From an uncultured Holophagaceae bacterium (GTDB lineage: Bacteria > Acidobacteriota > Holophagae > Holophagales > Holophagaceae), in the NCBI GenBank assembly GCA_903857495.1, contig CAIOFF010000016.1, positions 1-64,000 on the forward strand: a stretch of 64,000 nucleotides of DNA. The letters run 5' to 3'. Of this stretch, positions 24,301 to 37,276 are shown piece by piece. The translations under genes were made by a program, and so were the position numbers. The stretch's first letter is position 1. Every line of letters begins with the position of its first letter. A model generated the notes under the pieces. That model had not been told where the DNA came from and did no database searches. It saw only the letters and a program-made list of their open reading frames with translations.

Positions 24301-25635
24301 CTGAATGTTGGGGACGCCTGGAGCCCAGGCTGGTTTGATGTGTCCCTGCCGCCGGGCACCGAGGTGTCCATGCGGATCGATGCCGAAGCTGCCCCGGCCG
24401 AGGAGACCGCGCCAGCCGCGGCCTCCCAGGCCCGGGACATCCCCGAGCGGCTCCACCAGGCGCTCGGCGCTTTTCTGGCCCACCGGGAGGCGGGTCTCAC
24501 GGTCATCGCGGGCTATCCCTGGTTCCTGGACTGGGGCCGGGACACCCTCATCGCCAGCCGGGGCCTGCTGGCCGCGGGCTGGGCCGAGGAGGCGGGGCTG
24601 ATCCTCAGGACCTTCGCGGCCCTGGAGGAGGGCGGCACCCTGCCCAACATGCTGGGCGCCGACAACACGGCGGATCGGGACACGTCCGATGCGCCCCTCT
24701 GGCTGGCCGTGGCCTGCGAGGAGGCCGCCGAGCAGTTGGGTCTGGCGTTCTACCAGGCGGATGCCGGCGGCCGCACCGTGCTCGAAGTGCTGACCTCCCT
24801 GGGCGAGCACCTGCGGCGGGGGGCGCTGAACGGCGTGGGCATGGATCCCGCATCGGGCCTGCTGTGGAGCCCCGCGCACTTCACCTGGATGGACACCCGC
24901 TACCCGATGGGTACGCCCCGGGAGGGCTACCCGGTGGAGATCCAGGCCCTCTGGGTCCGGCTGCTGCGCCTGCTGGAGCGGCTCCGCGCGCCCAGTGACG
25001 GGGAGCCCTGGGGCGACACGGCCGTCCGGGCCGAGGCGTCCCTCGATGCCTTCTGGCTGGCGGACCGAGGCTGGTTCGCCGATGTCCTGGCGGCAGGGAA
25101 GGGGGTGCCCGCGGCCCAGGCCGTGCCTGCGGATCACCTGCGGCCCAACCAGCTCTTCCTGATCTCCCTCGGTCTGGTGGTGGGCGAACGCGCCCGCCGG
25201 GCCGTGGCCGCCTGCGCCCGCCACCTGCTGGTACCTGGGGGGTTGCGCAGCCTGGCACCCCTGCCCGTGACGTTGCCGCTACCCATCCCGGCCCCCTGGG
25301 GCACCACCCTCAACGACCCGCTGCAGCCCTATTGGGGCCACTACGAGGGCGACGAGGACACCCGGCGCAAGCCTGCCTACCACAACGGCACGGCGTGGGT
25401 CTGGCAGCTGCCCATGCTCTGCGAGGCCCTGGACCTGGCCTGGGACGGGGACGCCGCCGCCCGCGCCACGGCCCGGGCCTGGCTGGCCTCGGTTGGTCCC
25501 TTGCTGGATGTGGGGTGCCTGGGGCAGTTACCCGAGCTCCTGGATGGCGACGCGCCCCACGCTCAGCGTGGCTGTGATGCCCAGGCCTGGAGCGTCAGCG
25601 AGGCCCTGCGGGTCTGGAAGGTCCTGCATCCCTGA
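21391..25635 (+). CDS. Two-domain glycogen debranching enzyme (GH13 + GH133)
   Basis: This 1414-aa protein fuses an alpha-amylase-type domain with an amylo-1,6-glucosidase domain, as in eukaryotic debranching enzymes. In the GH13 part the nucleophile D326 (GFRCDAG), acid E355 (FLLEG) and D414 (ETHDN) are all present. The C-terminal part (about 1020-1410) is GH133-like, with YPWFLDWGRDT near residue 1045, LPNMLGADNTADRDTSDAPLW and YHNGTAWVW. The middle (about 550-1000) is beta-rich. The pair would transfer short maltooligosyl chains and hydrolyse the 1,6-linked glucose. It has no clear ribosome site; GAAAAT lies 6 nt before the ATG. glgB follows after 42 bp. Confidence 0.93.
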   Translation: MSHPAMRPPCGTRLLRFVGDRAVFSLDHPQPGAPGWRAYLRTNLTRGARMREETLGLLGEKLRDPAGSSWRDIPLEATPEGWTLDLALTESGPFRAKAYCVDPEGFQHWPEGENVGITVHPDRLRTANTIYCAFPRMFGGAAGLQRPDLAKTIRELDQADYTVIPPSGRLRDLTAEVPHIFDRLGCRILHLLPVGPVPTTHARMGRFGSPYAQLDLTAIDPALVDFDQRTTGEEQFRELTSAVHQRGGQVFLDILVNHTGWGSRLLEHRPEWFRRNPDGTFHSPGAWGNTWADLVELDQGSPALWDTVARALLVWCGRGVDGFRCDAGYMVPLPAWQYITTKVHQAYPEAVFLLEGLGGAWEATETLLTRGGMHWAYSELFQNYRPTEVATYLDHCFRQGECSGLLVHYSETHDNLRLAAQGPGWSRLRNRLCALASQSGAFGYTSGVEWLATEKVDVHEARELAWGAEPNLVGDLAALSRLLADHPCFYDGAEVRRLSVVDAPGLVLLRTSAEGLDRTLVLVNLDPEAPQPCRIEAPVWADFGEVCVDLLGQARPEQQVLPDGARRLLLPPGGSYCLAAQLAPRGLAGEAYREARAQAAWALQAMAAVLPAEALGPADWRELAGRVARDPAAFLAALPHLDAGLLRQDLLAALDQAQQAGTFPRVTLWQAEDLRRVSLVAPDHWLLLWETAPFEATLVLAGHPNLHLRSIPVVGGHIAAVPPQPVRAGDATLQLHRHRAGEGLLRAELRFLPVMPEPMRVGRGGLALLTNGRGGMARLHADLGAIASKYDCLLAANLHPSAPSDRHVLVKRLRAWVNADGFISPLDGLNLTHFEAGPPVRWTFLAGAGDGCRVELRLEAEMLPDLNTVVLRWSRPAQDHSASVLPVERQVRLTVRLDLEDRSFHGETRLDPALEAHFAASTKSLQNEVGFAFTPAPGRQLQVTAEAGVYRSQPEACRGIHHPVEGSRGLLNVGDAWSPGWFDVSLPPGTEVSMRIDAEAAPAEETAPAAASQARDIPERLHQALGAFLAHREAGLTVIAGYPWFLDWGRDTLIASRGLLAAGWAEEAGLILRTFAALEEGGTLPNMLGADNTADRDTSDAPLWLAVACEEAAEQLGLAFYQADAGGRTVLEVLTSLGEHLRRGALNGVGMDPASGLLWSPAHFTWMDTRYPMGTPREGYPVEIQALWVRLLRLLERLRAPSDGEPWGDTAVRAEASLDAFWLADRGWFADVLAAGKGVPAAQAVPADHLRPNQLFLISLGLVVGERARRAVAACARHLLVPGGLRSLAPLPVTLPLPIPAPWGTTLNDPLQPYWGHYEGDEDTRRKPAYHNGTAWVWQLPMLCEALDLAWDGDAAARATARAWLASVGPLLDVGCLGQLPELLDGDAPHAQRGCDAQAWSVSEALRVWKVLHP

Positions 25636-25666
25636 ATCAAGGGTCCTGGTTCATCGGTTTAGACCC

Positions 25667-25672
25667 TAGAAT
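25667..25672 (+). promoter_or_regulatory. -10-like TAGAAT box five bases before glgB
   Basis: TAGAAT at 25667-25672 is followed by GGCCC and the glgB ATG at 25678, which would make a leaderless glgB message. No clear -35 is visible. No Shine-Dalgarno sequence precedes this ATG, which supports the idea. Confidence 0.45.
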
Positions 25673-25677
25673 GGCCC

Positions 25678-27606
<1,929 letters not shown>

Positions 27607-27614
27607 GACGTTTC

Positions 27615-29741
27615 ATGGACAAACTTCTCCCCAAGCTGCAGCAGCTCACCCAGAACCTCTGGTGGACGTGGAAACCCGAGGTCCGCACGATCTTCCGGGA
27701 TCTCGACATCGACCTCTACCACCGGGCCCACCAGAACCCCATGTCCGTCCTGAAGCAGATCTCGCCCGAGCAGCTGGAGCAGCGGGCGGCGGACGTGGAC
27801 GTGCCGGCCCGGGTCGATCGCGCTCTGCGGCAGCTGCAGGAGTACCTCACGCCCGTCACCACCTGGGGGCTCACCCACGCCGGCGCCATGCGCTCCCGGC
27901 CCATCGCCTACTTCTGCATGGAGTTCGGCATCCACGAGTCCCTGCCCATCTACTCGGGCGGTCTCGGCATCCTGGCGGGCGACCACCTGAAGTCCGCCTC
28001 GGACCTCGGCATCCCCCTGGTGGGCGTGGGCCTGCTCTACCACGAGGGCTACACCAGCCAGGTGCTGGACGCCAACCTCTGGCAGCAGGATGTGGTGGAG
28101 CCCTACGACATCGCCGACCTGCCGCTGGTCCACACCGTGGACCGCCACGGCGAGCCCATCTACGTCTCCGTGGAGCTGCCGGGGCGCCTGGTGCACGCGG
28201 CGGTGCTGGAAGTCCAGGTCGGCCGCATCCGGCTGATCCTCCTGGACACCCGCGTCAAGAAGAACGATCCCAAGGACGTGGCCCTGGCGGCCCGGCTCTA
28301 CGGCGGCGACCAGCGCATGCGCATCGAGCAGGAGCTGCTGCTCGGCGTCGGCGGCGCCCGGGCCCTGCGGGCCCTCGGCATCAACGCCAGCGTGTTCCAC
28401 CTGAACGAGGGCCACTCCGCCTTCGCGCTGCTGGAGCGGGCGCGGTACCGAATCCAGCACGATGGCATGGATCCCCACAAGGCCCTGCAGGAGGTGGCTT
28501 CGGCCTCGGTATTCACCACCCACACTCCCGTGGATGCCGGCCATGACCGCTTCCCCGCGGAGCTGGCGGCGGAGCACCTGCATGCCCTGGCCGAGGGTCT
28601 GAAGCTGTCCCTGGACGAGGTCATGGGCCTGGGCCGGGTGAATCCCCATGACCACGGCTCCCCCTTCCTGCCCACGGTGCTGGCCCTCAAGCTGACCCGC
28701 CGCGCCAACGGGGTCTCCGCGCTGCACGGCGTGGTGTCCCGAAAGATGTGGAACCACCTCTACCCCGGCCTGCGGGAAGAGGCCGTGCCCATCGGCCACG
28801 TCACCAATGGCGTCCACCTGCCTTCCTGGCTCGCCACCGAGATGCACCATCTCTACGAGGCCCACCTGGGCGTGGCCTACCAAAGCTCCCTGACGCGGCC
28901 AGACACCTGGACGAAGATCACGTCGGTCTCCAACGCGGAGATCTGGGAGACCAAGCAGGTGCTCAAGGCCCGGACCATCCGCTTCATCCGCGGCCGCTCC
29001 GCCAAGATGCGCGAGCGCCTCGGCCTGCCGGCCATCGAGCCGCCGCCCCTGGATCCGGATGCGCTGACCATCGGCTTCGCCCGCCGTTTCGTGCCCTACA
29101 AGCGGCCCGACCTGCTCTTCACGGACCTGGAGCGCCTGGACCGGCTGGTGAACAACCCCGAGCGGCCCGTGAACCTCATCTTCTCGGGCCGGGCCCATCC
29201 TGCGGACCAGACGGGCAAGGGCCTCATCCAGAGGGTGTCCCAGCTCCTCGAGGACCCGCGCTTCCGCCACCGGATCCTCTTCATCGAGAACTACAACATC
29301 CGGGTGGGGCGCATGCTCTACCAGGGCATCGACGGCTGGCTGAACAACCCCCAGCGCCCCCTGGAAGCCTGTGGCACCAGCGGCATGAAGGTGGTGCTCA
29401 ACGGCGGCCTGCACATCTCCGTGCGGGACGGCTGGTGGGCCGAGTCCTACGACGGTGAGAACGGCTTCGCCATCGGCAGTGGCGAGATCCACGCAGACCA
29501 GGCCGTTCAGGACCAGCGCGACGCCGATGACCTCTTCCGCCTGCTGGAAGAGGAAGTGGTGCCGCTCTACTACGAAAACCGCAATGCCGCAGGCGTGCCC
29601 AACGGCTGGGTGGAACGCATGAAGCACTCCATCCGCACCCTGGCCTGGCGCTTCAATGCCGACCGCATGGTGCAGGACTACACCGAGCACCTCTACCTGC
29701 CCGCCGCCATCGGCAGCAGCTGCCAGATGCCACCTCCTTGA
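27615..29741 (+). CDS. glgP: Alpha-glucan (glycogen) phosphorylase, GT35
   Basis: This 708-aa enzyme releases glucose 1-phosphate from glycogen. The N terminus (LLPKLQQLTQNLWWTWKPEV) matches the DUF3417 lead domain of the shorter bacterial/Thermotoga-type phosphorylases. The core shows YFCMEFGIHESLPIYSGGLGILAGDHLKS, and the PLP-binding lysine is K592 in ACGTSGMKV. It lies in an operon with glgB and the debranching enzyme, which together give complete breakdown. Confidence 0.95.
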   Translation: MDKLLPKLQQLTQNLWWTWKPEVRTIFRDLDIDLYHRAHQNPMSVLKQISPEQLEQRAADVDVPARVDRALRQLQEYLTPVTTWGLTHAGAMRSRPIAYFCMEFGIHESLPIYSGGLGILAGDHLKSASDLGIPLVGVGLLYHEGYTSQVLDANLWQQDVVEPYDIADLPLVHTVDRHGEPIYVSVELPGRLVHAAVLEVQVGRIRLILLDTRVKKNDPKDVALAARLYGGDQRMRIEQELLLGVGGARALRALGINASVFHLNEGHSAFALLERARYRIQHDGMDPHKALQEVASASVFTTHTPVDAGHDRFPAELAAEHLHALAEGLKLSLDEVMGLGRVNPHDHGSPFLPTVLALKLTRRANGVSALHGVVSRKMWNHLYPGLREEAVPIGHVTNGVHLPSWLATEMHHLYEAHLGVAYQSSLTRPDTWTKITSVSNAEIWETKQVLKARTIRFIRGRSAKMRERLGLPAIEPPPLDPDALTIGFARRFVPYKRPDLLFTDLERLDRLVNNPERPVNLIFSGRAHPADQTGKGLIQRVSQLLEDPRFRHRILFIENYNIRVGRMLYQGIDGWLNNPQRPLEACGTSGMKVVLNGGLHISVRDGWWAESYDGENGFAIGSGEIHADQAVQDQRDADDLFRLLEEEVVPLYYENRNAAGVPNGWVERMKHSIRTLAWRFNADRMVQDYTEHLYLPAAIGSSCQMPPP

Positions 29742-29829
29742 GGCGGTAGACCGCTCCCCCCAAATCTAAGAATTAGCTTCTAAAGAACCTAGCCTCCCTG
29801 CCGATAGGGTGGCTAAGGGGATGTCCGGG

Positions 29830-30459
29830 ATGACCCTAGCAGTGGTCCATCAATCGGAAGCTGATCGGCTGAACACGGAGCGCCGGGCCTTCCTGGCATT
29901 GCTCCGCATGTCGAACACCCTGTCCAGTCCCCGGGAGATCGCGCAGCAGCTGATCGTCGTCGTCCGTGAGATCTCCGCCTGCGAGGCCATCGGCATCCGC
30001 CTGAAGGTCGGCCCTGAGTATCCCTATGTCGTGACCCAGGGTTTCACCGAGAGCTTCGTGAAGCTGGAGAACAGCCTCTGCATGGAAGACGGCGAGGGGC
30101 GGCTGCTGCGCGATGCCCAGCGCCACCCCCTGCTGGCTTGCATGTGCGGGGCGGTGCTCTCCGAGCGCGTCGACCCGGCCCAGGCCTTCATCACCGAGAG
30201 GGGTTCCTTCTGGACCAATGCCACCTCGGACCTGCTGGCCTCGGCCCCGGCGCTGCCGCTCACCTGCGCCATCCGGAATCGCTGCCACACGGCAGGGTTC
30301 GAGACCGTGGGCCTGTTCCCCATCCGCCGGGACGGGGTCACCTACGGCATGATCCAGTGCAATGATGCGCGCCGCGACCGCTTCACCCCGGAGAGTCTGG
30401 CCATGCTGGAGGCGCTCGCCGACGGCGCCGCCCACCTGCTGCAGGTCACTATGGCTTAG
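29830..30459 (+). CDS. GAF-like sensor domain protein
   Basis: This protein of about 209 aa is a single sensory domain. It resembles the GAF-like module often placed before PAS domains and histidine kinases in deltaproteobacteria: FWTNATSDLLA, then RNRCHTAGFETVGLFPIRRDG and FTPESLAMLEALAD. No output domain is attached, so it must signal through a partner. Several Cys (SLCMEDG, LACMCGAV, LTCAIRNRC) could bind a metal or sense redox. The start is ambiguous: GTG 29809, ATG 29821 and ATG 29830 are in frame, and the last is 9 nt after AAGGGG. It sits between the breakdown and synthesis halves of the glycogen cluster. Confidence 0.75.
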   Translation: MTLAVVHQSEADRLNTERRAFLALLRMSNTLSSPREIAQQLIVVVREISACEAIGIRLKVGPEYPYVVTQGFTESFVKLENSLCMEDGEGRLLRDAQRHPLLACMCGAVLSERVDPAQAFITERGSFWTNATSDLLASAPALPLTCAIRNRCHTAGFETVGLFPIRRDGVTYGMIQCNDARRDRFTPESLAMLEALADGAAHLLQVTMA

Positions 30460-30472
30460 CTGTCGGCTCTCG
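30459..30472. repeat. Two-unit remnant of the heptamer element
   Basis: GCTGTCG (30459-30465) and GCTCTCG (30466-30472) fill the space between the GAF-protein stop and the convergent pgi stop. They match the heptamer units of the palindromic elements at 45468 and 49300 but lack an opposing arm. Confidence 0.5.
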
Positions 30473-30473
30473 G

Positions 30474-31610
30474 TCAGGCGAGGCCGAGGCGCTTGAAAGT
30501 GCGCTTCTTTCCGTCCTCGACCTCGGGCTGGTCGAAGGGGTCCAGGTCCAGGGCGAAGCCGAGGATGCCGATGATGGCCTGCCAGGCCATCATGAAGGCG
30601 CCCACTTCCCGCTCGCTGAGGCTGGGCAGGGACCAGCGCAGCAGCGGCACGCCCGCGGCCTCCAGGGCGCCGGCGGTGCCTTCGGCCTGGGCGCGGAGGA
30701 TCTCGCCGCCCTGGAGCGCGGCCAGGCCCGGATAGGGCGAACCCGGCGGGGGATCCAGCTTCTCGGGGGCAGCGGCACCCTCGACGGTCATGAGGATCAC
30801 ACCCAGGTTCCGCGGCCCGGCCATCCAGCGCTGGAGCTGGCTGTGCTGGTCCACGGGGCCCACGGCGCGGATGGGGGTGAAGCCCTTGCGGGTGCCGTCC
30901 TTGGCGACCTTGCCCAGGGACTCGGCCACCAGCTGCACCCACCAGGCGGACAGGTTGTCCAGGCGCATGGCGTAGGGCATCAGCACCCACTCGGTGACGC
31001 CCTGCTGGTGGGCGTCCAGCAGCAGGTCCACGGTGGCGGCGATGCGGTCGTGCCAGGGGCCGGCGCCGGCCTCCACCTGGGCCATGACCTCGCGGCCGCC
31101 CTGGAGGAAGCCTGCCGCATCGCGGCCCAGCCAGGCCAGGGGTAGGGTGCCGATGGGCGTGAAGGCGGAGAACCGTCCGCCGACTTCCACGGGGATGGGC
31201 AGGATGCGGCAGCCGTTGGCGCGGCCCCAGGTGGCCAGGGGGTTGGCGTCGTCCTGGGTGATCAGGACGGGCGGGGCCAGCTCCGCGTAGCCCGGCAGGG
31301 CGCGGAGCCGCGCGACCCAGGTCCAGAGCTCCAGGGTCTTGCCGCTCTTGGAGGCCAGCACCAGCTGGTCGCCTGCCTGCAGCCGGAACTCCGGCGCGGG
31401 CTCGGGGGAGGCCAGGGGCACCCAGTTGCTGAAGGAACGGTCGTTGCCGAAGGCGCGGATGAGCGTCTCCGAGGGCAGCATGGAGCCCCCGATGCCGCAC
31501 CAGAGCAGGCGCTTCGCGGGATCCAGGGCGGGCAGGGCGGGCTCGGCCACCTTGCGCCAGCCTCCCATGGGATGGCTCACCACAGCCTGCCAGAGCGGTC
31601 GGATGTCCAT
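30474..31610 (-). CDS. pgi: Glucose-6-phosphate isomerase
   Basis: This 378-aa SIS-domain enzyme interconverts glucose 6-phosphate and fructose 6-phosphate. GIGGSMLPSETLIRAFG (about 39-55) binds phosphate, SKSGKTLELW is the second sugar-phosphate loop, and AVGPVDQHSQLQRWMAGP is close to the PGI signature. It is shorter than usual (445-550 aa), as in minimal PGIs. It is the last gene of glgC-glgA-pgi, two bases after the glgA stop, so flux from glycolysis to glycogen is co-regulated. Confidence 0.92.
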   Translation of the reverse strand: MDIRPLWQAVVSHPMGGWRKVAEPALPALDPAKRLLWCGIGGSMLPSETLIRAFGNDRSFSNWVPLASPEPAPEFRLQAGDQLVLASKSGKTLELWTWVARLRALPGYAELAPPVLITQDDANPLATWGRANGCRILPIPVEVGGRFSAFTPIGTLPLAWLGRDAAGFLQGGREVMAQVEAGAGPWHDRIAATVDLLLDAHQQGVTEWVLMPYAMRLDNLSAWWVQLVAESLGKVAKDGTRKGFTPIRAVGPVDQHSQLQRWMAGPRNLGVILMTVEGAAAPEKLDPPPGSPYPGLAALQGGEILRAQAEGTAGALEAAGVPLLRWSLPSLSEREVGAFMMAWQAIIGILGFALDLDPFDQPEVEDGKKRTFKRLGLA

Positions 31611-31612
31611 GC

Positions 31613-33046
31613 TCAGTCTCCTTTGGGGGCGATGCTCGCGTAGAGGTCCAGGTAGGCCCGGGCGGGCCCCTCCCAGCTGAAGTTGGTGGTCATGCCCCGG
31701 CGCTGCAGGAGGCGCCAGGCCTGAGGATCCTGGAAGAGGTCGATGGCGGCGTTGAGGGCCTCCCCCAGGGCCCAGCCATTGGCCCGGTCGAACACGAAGC
31801 CCGTGGCCGTGCGCGCGGCCTGGGTCTCAGGCGTCAGCCCGACCACGGTGTCGGCCAGCCCGCCCGTGCGCCGGACCAGGGGCAGGGCGCCGTAGGTCTG
31901 GGCATAGAGCTGGGTGAGGCCGCAGGGCTCCTGGCGCGAGGGCACCAGGATCACGTCCGAGGCGGCGAAGGCGCGGTGGGCCAGGGCCTCGTCGTAGCTC
32001 AGGAAGACGCCCACCCGGCCCGGGTGGCGGTGGGCGGCCTGGACGAAGGCGCCCTCCGCATGGGGGTCGCCGGTGCCGATGATCGCCAGCTGCGCGCCCC
32101 GGGCCACTAGGTGATCCACGTTTTCCAGGACCAGGTCGAGGCCCTTGAGCGGGTCCAGGCGGCTGATCGAGGTGAAGAGGGGCGCGGTCGGATCTTCGTC
32201 GAGGCCCATGCGACGCTGGAAGACCGGCCGGTTCGGCTGGCGACGGCCCGGGTGGCGCACATCGTAGCGGCTCACCAGATTGGGATCCCGGGCGGGGTTC
32301 CAGACCGTACTGTCCACGCCGTTGATGATGCCCCACAGATCGCCCCGGCGGTGGGACAGCAGGCCCTCCAGGCCGTGCCCACCGGCCACCTGGATCTCAT
32401 GGGAGTAGGTGGGGCTGACGGTGCTGATGCGGTCCGCAAGCTGCAGCCCGGCCTTGAGGAAGCAGATGTCCCGGTGAAACTCGACCCCCTCGGGGGTGAA
32501 GGCGCGGGGCGGCAGCCACAGGCTGTCGAGCATCTTGGCGGGAAAGCGGCCCTGGAAGGCGATGTTGTGGATGGTCATGACCGTGGCCGGCCGGGGCCCA
32601 TCGCCATAGGCCACATAGGCGGGCATGAGCCCCGTGTGCCAGTCATGGCCGTGCAGCACGCCGGGCCGCCAGCCATCCGCCGTGCCGACGCGGCCCAGGT
32701 GGGCACCGGCCCAGGCCAGGGCAGCAAAGCGTTGGGCGAGGTCGTCGGGGTAGCCGTAGGGGCCGCCGGGTCGGGCGTAGAAGGCGGGCTGGTCCAGCAG
32801 GTAGAGGGGCAGGCCCGGGGCCTCGGCCTGGAGGATACGGGCGGGGCCACCGCCCATGAGGTCTGGGAACGTCGCGGCCACGCCCTGTATCTCGACCGCA
32901 GCAAGGATGGCCGGGTAGGCGGGGACCAGGAGCCGGGCATCGATGCCGAGGGCGCGCATGGCCCGGGGGAGGGCCGCCATCACATCGCCCAGACCACCGG
33001 TCTTGACGTAGGGGAACAGCTCGGAGGCGACGAAAAGAACCTTCAA
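31613..33046 (-). CDS. glgA: Glycogen synthase (ADP-glucose), GT5
   Basis: This 477-aa synthase transfers glucose from ADP-glucose to the growing chain. The N-terminal MKVLFVASELFPYVKTGGLGDV contains the KTGGL motif that binds ADP-glucose. LHGHDWHTGLMPAY and the C-terminal PSRQEPCGLTQLYAQTYG acceptor/nucleotide motif are intact. It starts 4 nt after the glgC stop. The length matches E. coli GlgA (477). Confidence 0.96.
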   Translation of the reverse strand: MKVLFVASELFPYVKTGGLGDVMAALPRAMRALGIDARLLVPAYPAILAAVEIQGVAATFPDLMGGGPARILQAEAPGLPLYLLDQPAFYARPGGPYGYPDDLAQRFAALAWAGAHLGRVGTADGWRPGVLHGHDWHTGLMPAYVAYGDGPRPATVMTIHNIAFQGRFPAKMLDSLWLPPRAFTPEGVEFHRDICFLKAGLQLADRISTVSPTYSHEIQVAGGHGLEGLLSHRRGDLWGIINGVDSTVWNPARDPNLVSRYDVRHPGRRQPNRPVFQRRMGLDEDPTAPLFTSISRLDPLKGLDLVLENVDHLVARGAQLAIIGTGDPHAEGAFVQAAHRHPGRVGVFLSYDEALAHRAFAASDVILVPSRQEPCGLTQLYAQTYGALPLVRRTGGLADTVVGLTPETQAARTATGFVFDRANGWALGEALNAAIDLFQDPQAWRLLQRRGMTTNFSWEGPARAYLDLYASIAPKGD

Positions 33047-33049
33047 AAC

Positions 33050-34315
33050 CTAGGGCTCCAGCTGGTTCAGCATGCGCTGGGAGATGAGGGTCACGCCGTT
33101 CTCAGTGCGGTAGAAGCGGCGGGCATCCTCTTCCGGATCCTCGCCGACCACCATGCCAGCCGGGATCTTGCAGGCCCGGGCCACGATGCAGCGGCGCAGC
33201 CGGGAGTGTCGGCCGATGTCGCAGTCGGGGAGGATCATGGCCCCGTCCAGGCGGGCGTGGGAGTGGACCGAGACGCGGCTCGAGAGCAGCGAGTGGTGCA
33301 CGTGGGCGCCGGAGATGACGCAGGCGCCGGAGACCAGGCTCGAGAGCGCCACGCCGTTGCGCATCTCGCCCGCATGGACGAACTTGGCGGGGGGCAGCTG
33401 CTCCTGGTGTGTGGTGATGGGCCAGTTCGCGTCGTAGAGGTTCAGGGCCGGCAGCACGCTGGTGAGGTCCATGTTGGCCTCCCAGTAGGAGTCCACGCTG
33501 CCCACGTCCTTCCAGTAGGGTTCGGGATGGCCGGGGTTGGGGATGCAGCTGCGCTCGAAGCGGTGCGCGAAGACCCGGGCCTCGCTGACGATGCGGGGGA
33601 TGATGTCCTTGCCGAAGTCATGGCCGGAGTTGGGATCCTCGGCATCCTTGATGAGCTCGCGGGCGAGGAACTTCGCGTCGAACATGTAGATGCCCATGGA
33701 CGCAAAGGCCCGGTCGGGCTTGCCGGGAATGGCCGGGGGATCCGCGGGCTTCTCGACGAAGGACACGATGCGGTCGTTCTCATCGACATGCGCAATGCCG
33801 AAGCCGCGCGCCGCGTCGCGGGGCACCTCGAGGCAGGCGATGGTCATGTCCGCCTGGTTGTCGAGGTGGTCCTTGAGGAACACCTTGTAGTCCATGCGGT
33901 AGATGTGGTCGCCCGCGAGGATGAGCACGGTCTTGGGATCCGCCGCCTGGATGCTGTCGAGGTTCTGGTAGACCGCGTCCGCCGTGCCGCTGTACCAGGC
34001 GTCCTTGTCGAAGCTTTGCTGGGCTGGCAGCACGTGCACGTACTCGTTGAGCTTGCCCGGCAGGAAGGTCCAGCCGAACTGCAGGTGCTCCAGCAGGCGG
34101 TGCGAGTTGTACTGCGTGAGCACCATGATCTTGCGGAAGCCCGAGTTCACACAGTTGGAGAGGGTGAAGTCGATGATGCGGTACTTGCCGCCAAAATCGA
34201 GACCGGGCTTGGCGTAGTGATCGGTCAGGTCCATCAGGCGCTTGCCACGCCCTCCGGCCATCACGAGCGCGATGGTGTGCCTTGGTGAGACTCGCGATTC
34301 AGAGATCGTCAACAT
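33050..34315 (-). CDS. glgC: Glucose-1-phosphate adenylyltransferase
   Basis: This 421-aa enzyme makes ADP-glucose, the control point of glycogen synthesis. ALVMAGGRGKRLMDLT is the nucleotide-binding loop. FGGKYRIIDFTLSNCVNSG, WYSGTADAVYQNLD, GDHIYRMDY and FVEKP follow, then a C-terminal left-handed beta-helix region. It leads the glgC-glgA-pgi operon, with AAAGGA before the ATG and a TATTAT -10-like box at 34339-34344. Confidence 0.97.
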   Translation of the reverse strand: MLTISESRVSPRHTIALVMAGGRGKRLMDLTDHYAKPGLDFGGKYRIIDFTLSNCVNSGFRKIMVLTQYNSHRLLEHLQFGWTFLPGKLNEYVHVLPAQQSFDKDAWYSGTADAVYQNLDSIQAADPKTVLILAGDHIYRMDYKVFLKDHLDNQADMTIACLEVPRDAARGFGIAHVDENDRIVSFVEKPADPPAIPGKPDRAFASMGIYMFDAKFLARELIKDAEDPNSGHDFGKDIIPRIVSEARVFAHRFERSCIPNPGHPEPYWKDVGSVDSYWEANMDLTSVLPALNLYDANWPITTHQEQLPPAKFVHAGEMRNGVALSSLVSGACVISGAHVHHSLLSSRVSVHSHARLDGAMILPDCDIGRHSRLRRCIVARACKIPAGMVVGEDPEEDARRFYRTENGVTLISQRMLNQLEP

Positions 34316-34338
34316 GAGAGTCCTTTGGCCTTAAGGGA

Positions 34339-34344
34339 ATAATA
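34339..34344 (-). promoter_or_regulatory. -10-like TATTAT box upstream of glgC
   Basis: TATTAT (34344-34339 on the minus strand) is a 5/6 match to the -10 consensus, with start expected near 34332, about 17 nt before the glgC ATG. No strong -35 is visible at 16-17 bp, so an activator may be needed. Confidence 0.45.
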
Positions 34345-34376
34345 GCCCTGGACTGGCCAAGCGAAAGGCTATCTTT

Positions 34377-35029
34377 TCACCAGTAGCCCACGTGTTCCTC
34401 GGCCTGGAGCGCTTCCTGGAGCTCCACCAGGAACAGGCGCCGGGGCACCACCCGGAACCCGTAGCCCCGCAGACCCTCGTGGGGCAGCTGACCATCGAGC
34501 AGGGTGAACCCCCAGCCGGCCAGCCGCACATCCAGGGCCGCCAGGGCCGCGCGGCTGGCCTCGGGCTCCAGGCTGAACATGCTCTCGCCGAAGAAGGCGC
34601 CGCCCAGGGACACCCCGTAGAGGCCGCCCCGCAGCTGCCCGTCCCGCCACGCCTCGACGCTGTGGGCGTGGCCCGCGCGGTGCAGGGCCAGGTAGGCCTC
34701 CCGCATCTCTGCCGTGATCCAGGTGCCGTCCTGGCCGGGGCGGGGCACCCGGGAGCAGTGGCCGATCACCGCCTCGAAGGCCGTGTCGAAGCGGGTTTCG
34801 AAGGGCTGGTGCCGCAGGCTCCGGCGGGTGCGGGCGGAGAGGTGCAGGTGGCCGGGCCGCAGCAGGGCCCGCTCCGGCGGGGACCACCAGAGCAGGGGAT
34901 CCTCCTCGCCGAACCAGGGGAAGATGCCGCTGCGGTAGGCCTGCAGGAGCCGAGGCACGCTGAGGTCCCCGCCGATGGCCAGGAGGCCGTCCTCGGCCAG
35001 CTCCGGGTCCGGGAAGACCAGGCGCTCCG

Positions 35030-35048
<19 letters not shown>
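34377..35048 (-). CDS. aat: Leucyl/phenylalanyl-tRNA--protein transferase
   Basis: This 223-aa Aat enzyme adds Leu or Phe to proteins with N-terminal Lys or Arg, making them N-degrons. Typical motifs are GLLAIGGDLS, LLQAYRSGIFPWF, LLWWSPPERALL, TWITAEMREAYLALH, HSVEAW and GGAFFGESMFS. The start overlaps the last 19 nt of clpA, so it is coupled to the gene for the protease ATPase that acts on its products. Confidence 0.96.

Positions 35049-37268
<2,220 letters not shown>

Positions 37269-37276
<8 letters not shown>

Noticed and set aside
22672-25224. 850-codon minus-strand open frame opposite the debranching enzyme
   Set aside because: It is an antisense shadow with no recognisable motif.
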